Shown here: positions 63,679 to 64,000 of the stretch, in pieces
Position numbering within the stretch: the stretch's first letter is position 1
How the letters are laid out: the number at the start of each line of letters is the position of its first letter
Assembly: GCA_004556965.1 (NCBI GenBank)
Contig: SFFE01000002.1
Coordinates: forward strand, 124,001 to 188,000
Length of the DNA stretch: 64,000 nt
Origin: Clostridiales bacterium
GTDB lineage: Bacteria > Bacillota > Clostridia > Oscillospirales > Oscillospiraceae
Direction of reading: 5' to 3'
The notes under the pieces: generated by a model
Database searches by the model: none
Told to the model about the DNA's origin: nothing
What the model saw: the letters and a program-made list of their open reading frames with translations, nothing else
Made by a program: the position numbers and the translations under genes

Positions 63679-64000
63679 ATGATGTCAACCGATTATTCCG
63701 AGTTTGAAGCAAAAATGAAGAAGACCACCGAGGTGCTCTCCGAGCAGTTCGCCGCTGTCCGCGCGGGCAAGGCCAACCCCGCCGTGCTCGACCGCATTGC
63801 GGTCGATTACTACGGATCGCCCACGCCCATCCAGCAGATCGCGTCCATCAGCACGCCGGATGCGCGCTCGCTGCTCATCCAGCCGTGGGATGGCTCTGTC
63901 CTCAAGGGCATTGAGAAGGCGATCCTCGCCTCCGATCTGGGCATCAATCCGCAGAACGACGGCCGCGCCATCCGCCTGGTGTTCCCGCAGCTCACCGAGG
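63679..64000 (+). CDS. frr: Ribosome recycling factor (3' end cut by window)
   Basis: AGGAGG at 63668 precedes ATGATG; the frame stays open to the right edge. The visible first ~107 residues read TDYSEFEAKMKKTTEV, then LSEQFAAVRAGKANPAVLD, YYGSPTPIQQIASIS and LLIQPWD, the ribosome recycling factor sequence (domain I helix and the start of domain II). With EF-G it splits ribosomes after termination. It lies 24 bases after pyrH, the standard neighbour. The stop is beyond the window. Confidence 0.95.
   Translation, partial: MMSTDYSEFEAKMKKTTEVLSEQFAAVRAGKANPAVLDRIAVDYYGSPTPIQQIASISTPDARSLLIQPWDGSVLKGIEKAILASDLGINPQNDGRAIRLVFPQLTE

Overview
The window reads as a chromosomal segment of a GC-rich, anaerobic, spore-forming Firmicute, most likely of the Oscillospiraceae type (inference). 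The supporting signs are Clostridia-style gene sets (split transketolase, T-box control, an EcfT-type cobalt/nickel importer, S-layer SLH proteins, a PdaB-like sporulation deacetylase with a sigma-E-like promoter), strong AGGAGG ribosome binding sites, frequent TTG/GTG starts and compact intrinsic terminators. I see no rRNA, tRNA, insertion sequence, prophage or CRISPR array.

Layout. 0-7 kb: split transketolase, galactokinase, an MFS transporter with a helical partner, a glycerophosphodiesterase, a candidate small RNA and a HAD phosphatase. 7-16.5 kb: HtpG, HemW, a VanW-domain envelope protein, MetRS and a phosphodiester glycosidase with a 51-bp tandem repeat. 16.5-20 kb: a tryptophan-type T-box leader driving a substrate-binding protein/permease/ATPase transporter (TrpXYZ type). 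20-26 kb: GtrB/GtrA-like glycan genes, two small basic/acidic ORFs, ferritin, and a CbiMN-CbiQ-CbiO metal importer. 25.8-30.5 kb: two tandem ketopantoate-reductase paralogues and a fumarylacetoacetate-hydrolase-fold enzyme, divergent from a YkvI-type permease. 30.6-34.3 kb: a large Fe-S/FAD oxidoreductase with a winged-helix-like N-terminus, HypA, and a self-contained 34-codon gene. 34.3-36.1 kb: PdaB and a tRNA-dihydrouridine synthase.

36-44.3 kb: a six-gene leftward operon (FHA-FtsW/RodA fusion, class B PBP, ABC-F, YdcF, HAD, DUF975) whose promoter shares its -35 box with a rightward NusG-II/Gx-transporter operon. 44.4-50 kb: O-antigen-ligase-like protein, lipoprotein, an ECF-type sigma factor with an RsgI/PepSY-like anti-sigma factor, an unassigned structured RNA, and a C39 peptidase. 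50-64 kb: FumC and malic enzyme, a BspA-LRR/SLH surface protein, a CadC-like repressor with a metal chaperone and P-type ATPase, an SLH-anchored polysaccharide deacetylase, a YtrA-type ABC operon, and pyrH-frr at the right edge.

Much of the window concerns the cell envelope (VanW, NAGPA, FtsW/PBP, glycosyltransferase/flippase, SLH deacetylase, YtrA operon) and metals (ferritin, Cbi importer, HypA, Cd/Zn efflux). The most original leads are non-coding or very small: the 34-aa monocistronic gene at 34.0 kb, a minus-strand sRNA candidate near 6.0 kb, the structured RNA near 48.9 kb, the structured spacer behind the T-box, two divergent promoters built on shared or palindromic -35 boxes, and the double ketopantoate-reductase locus.
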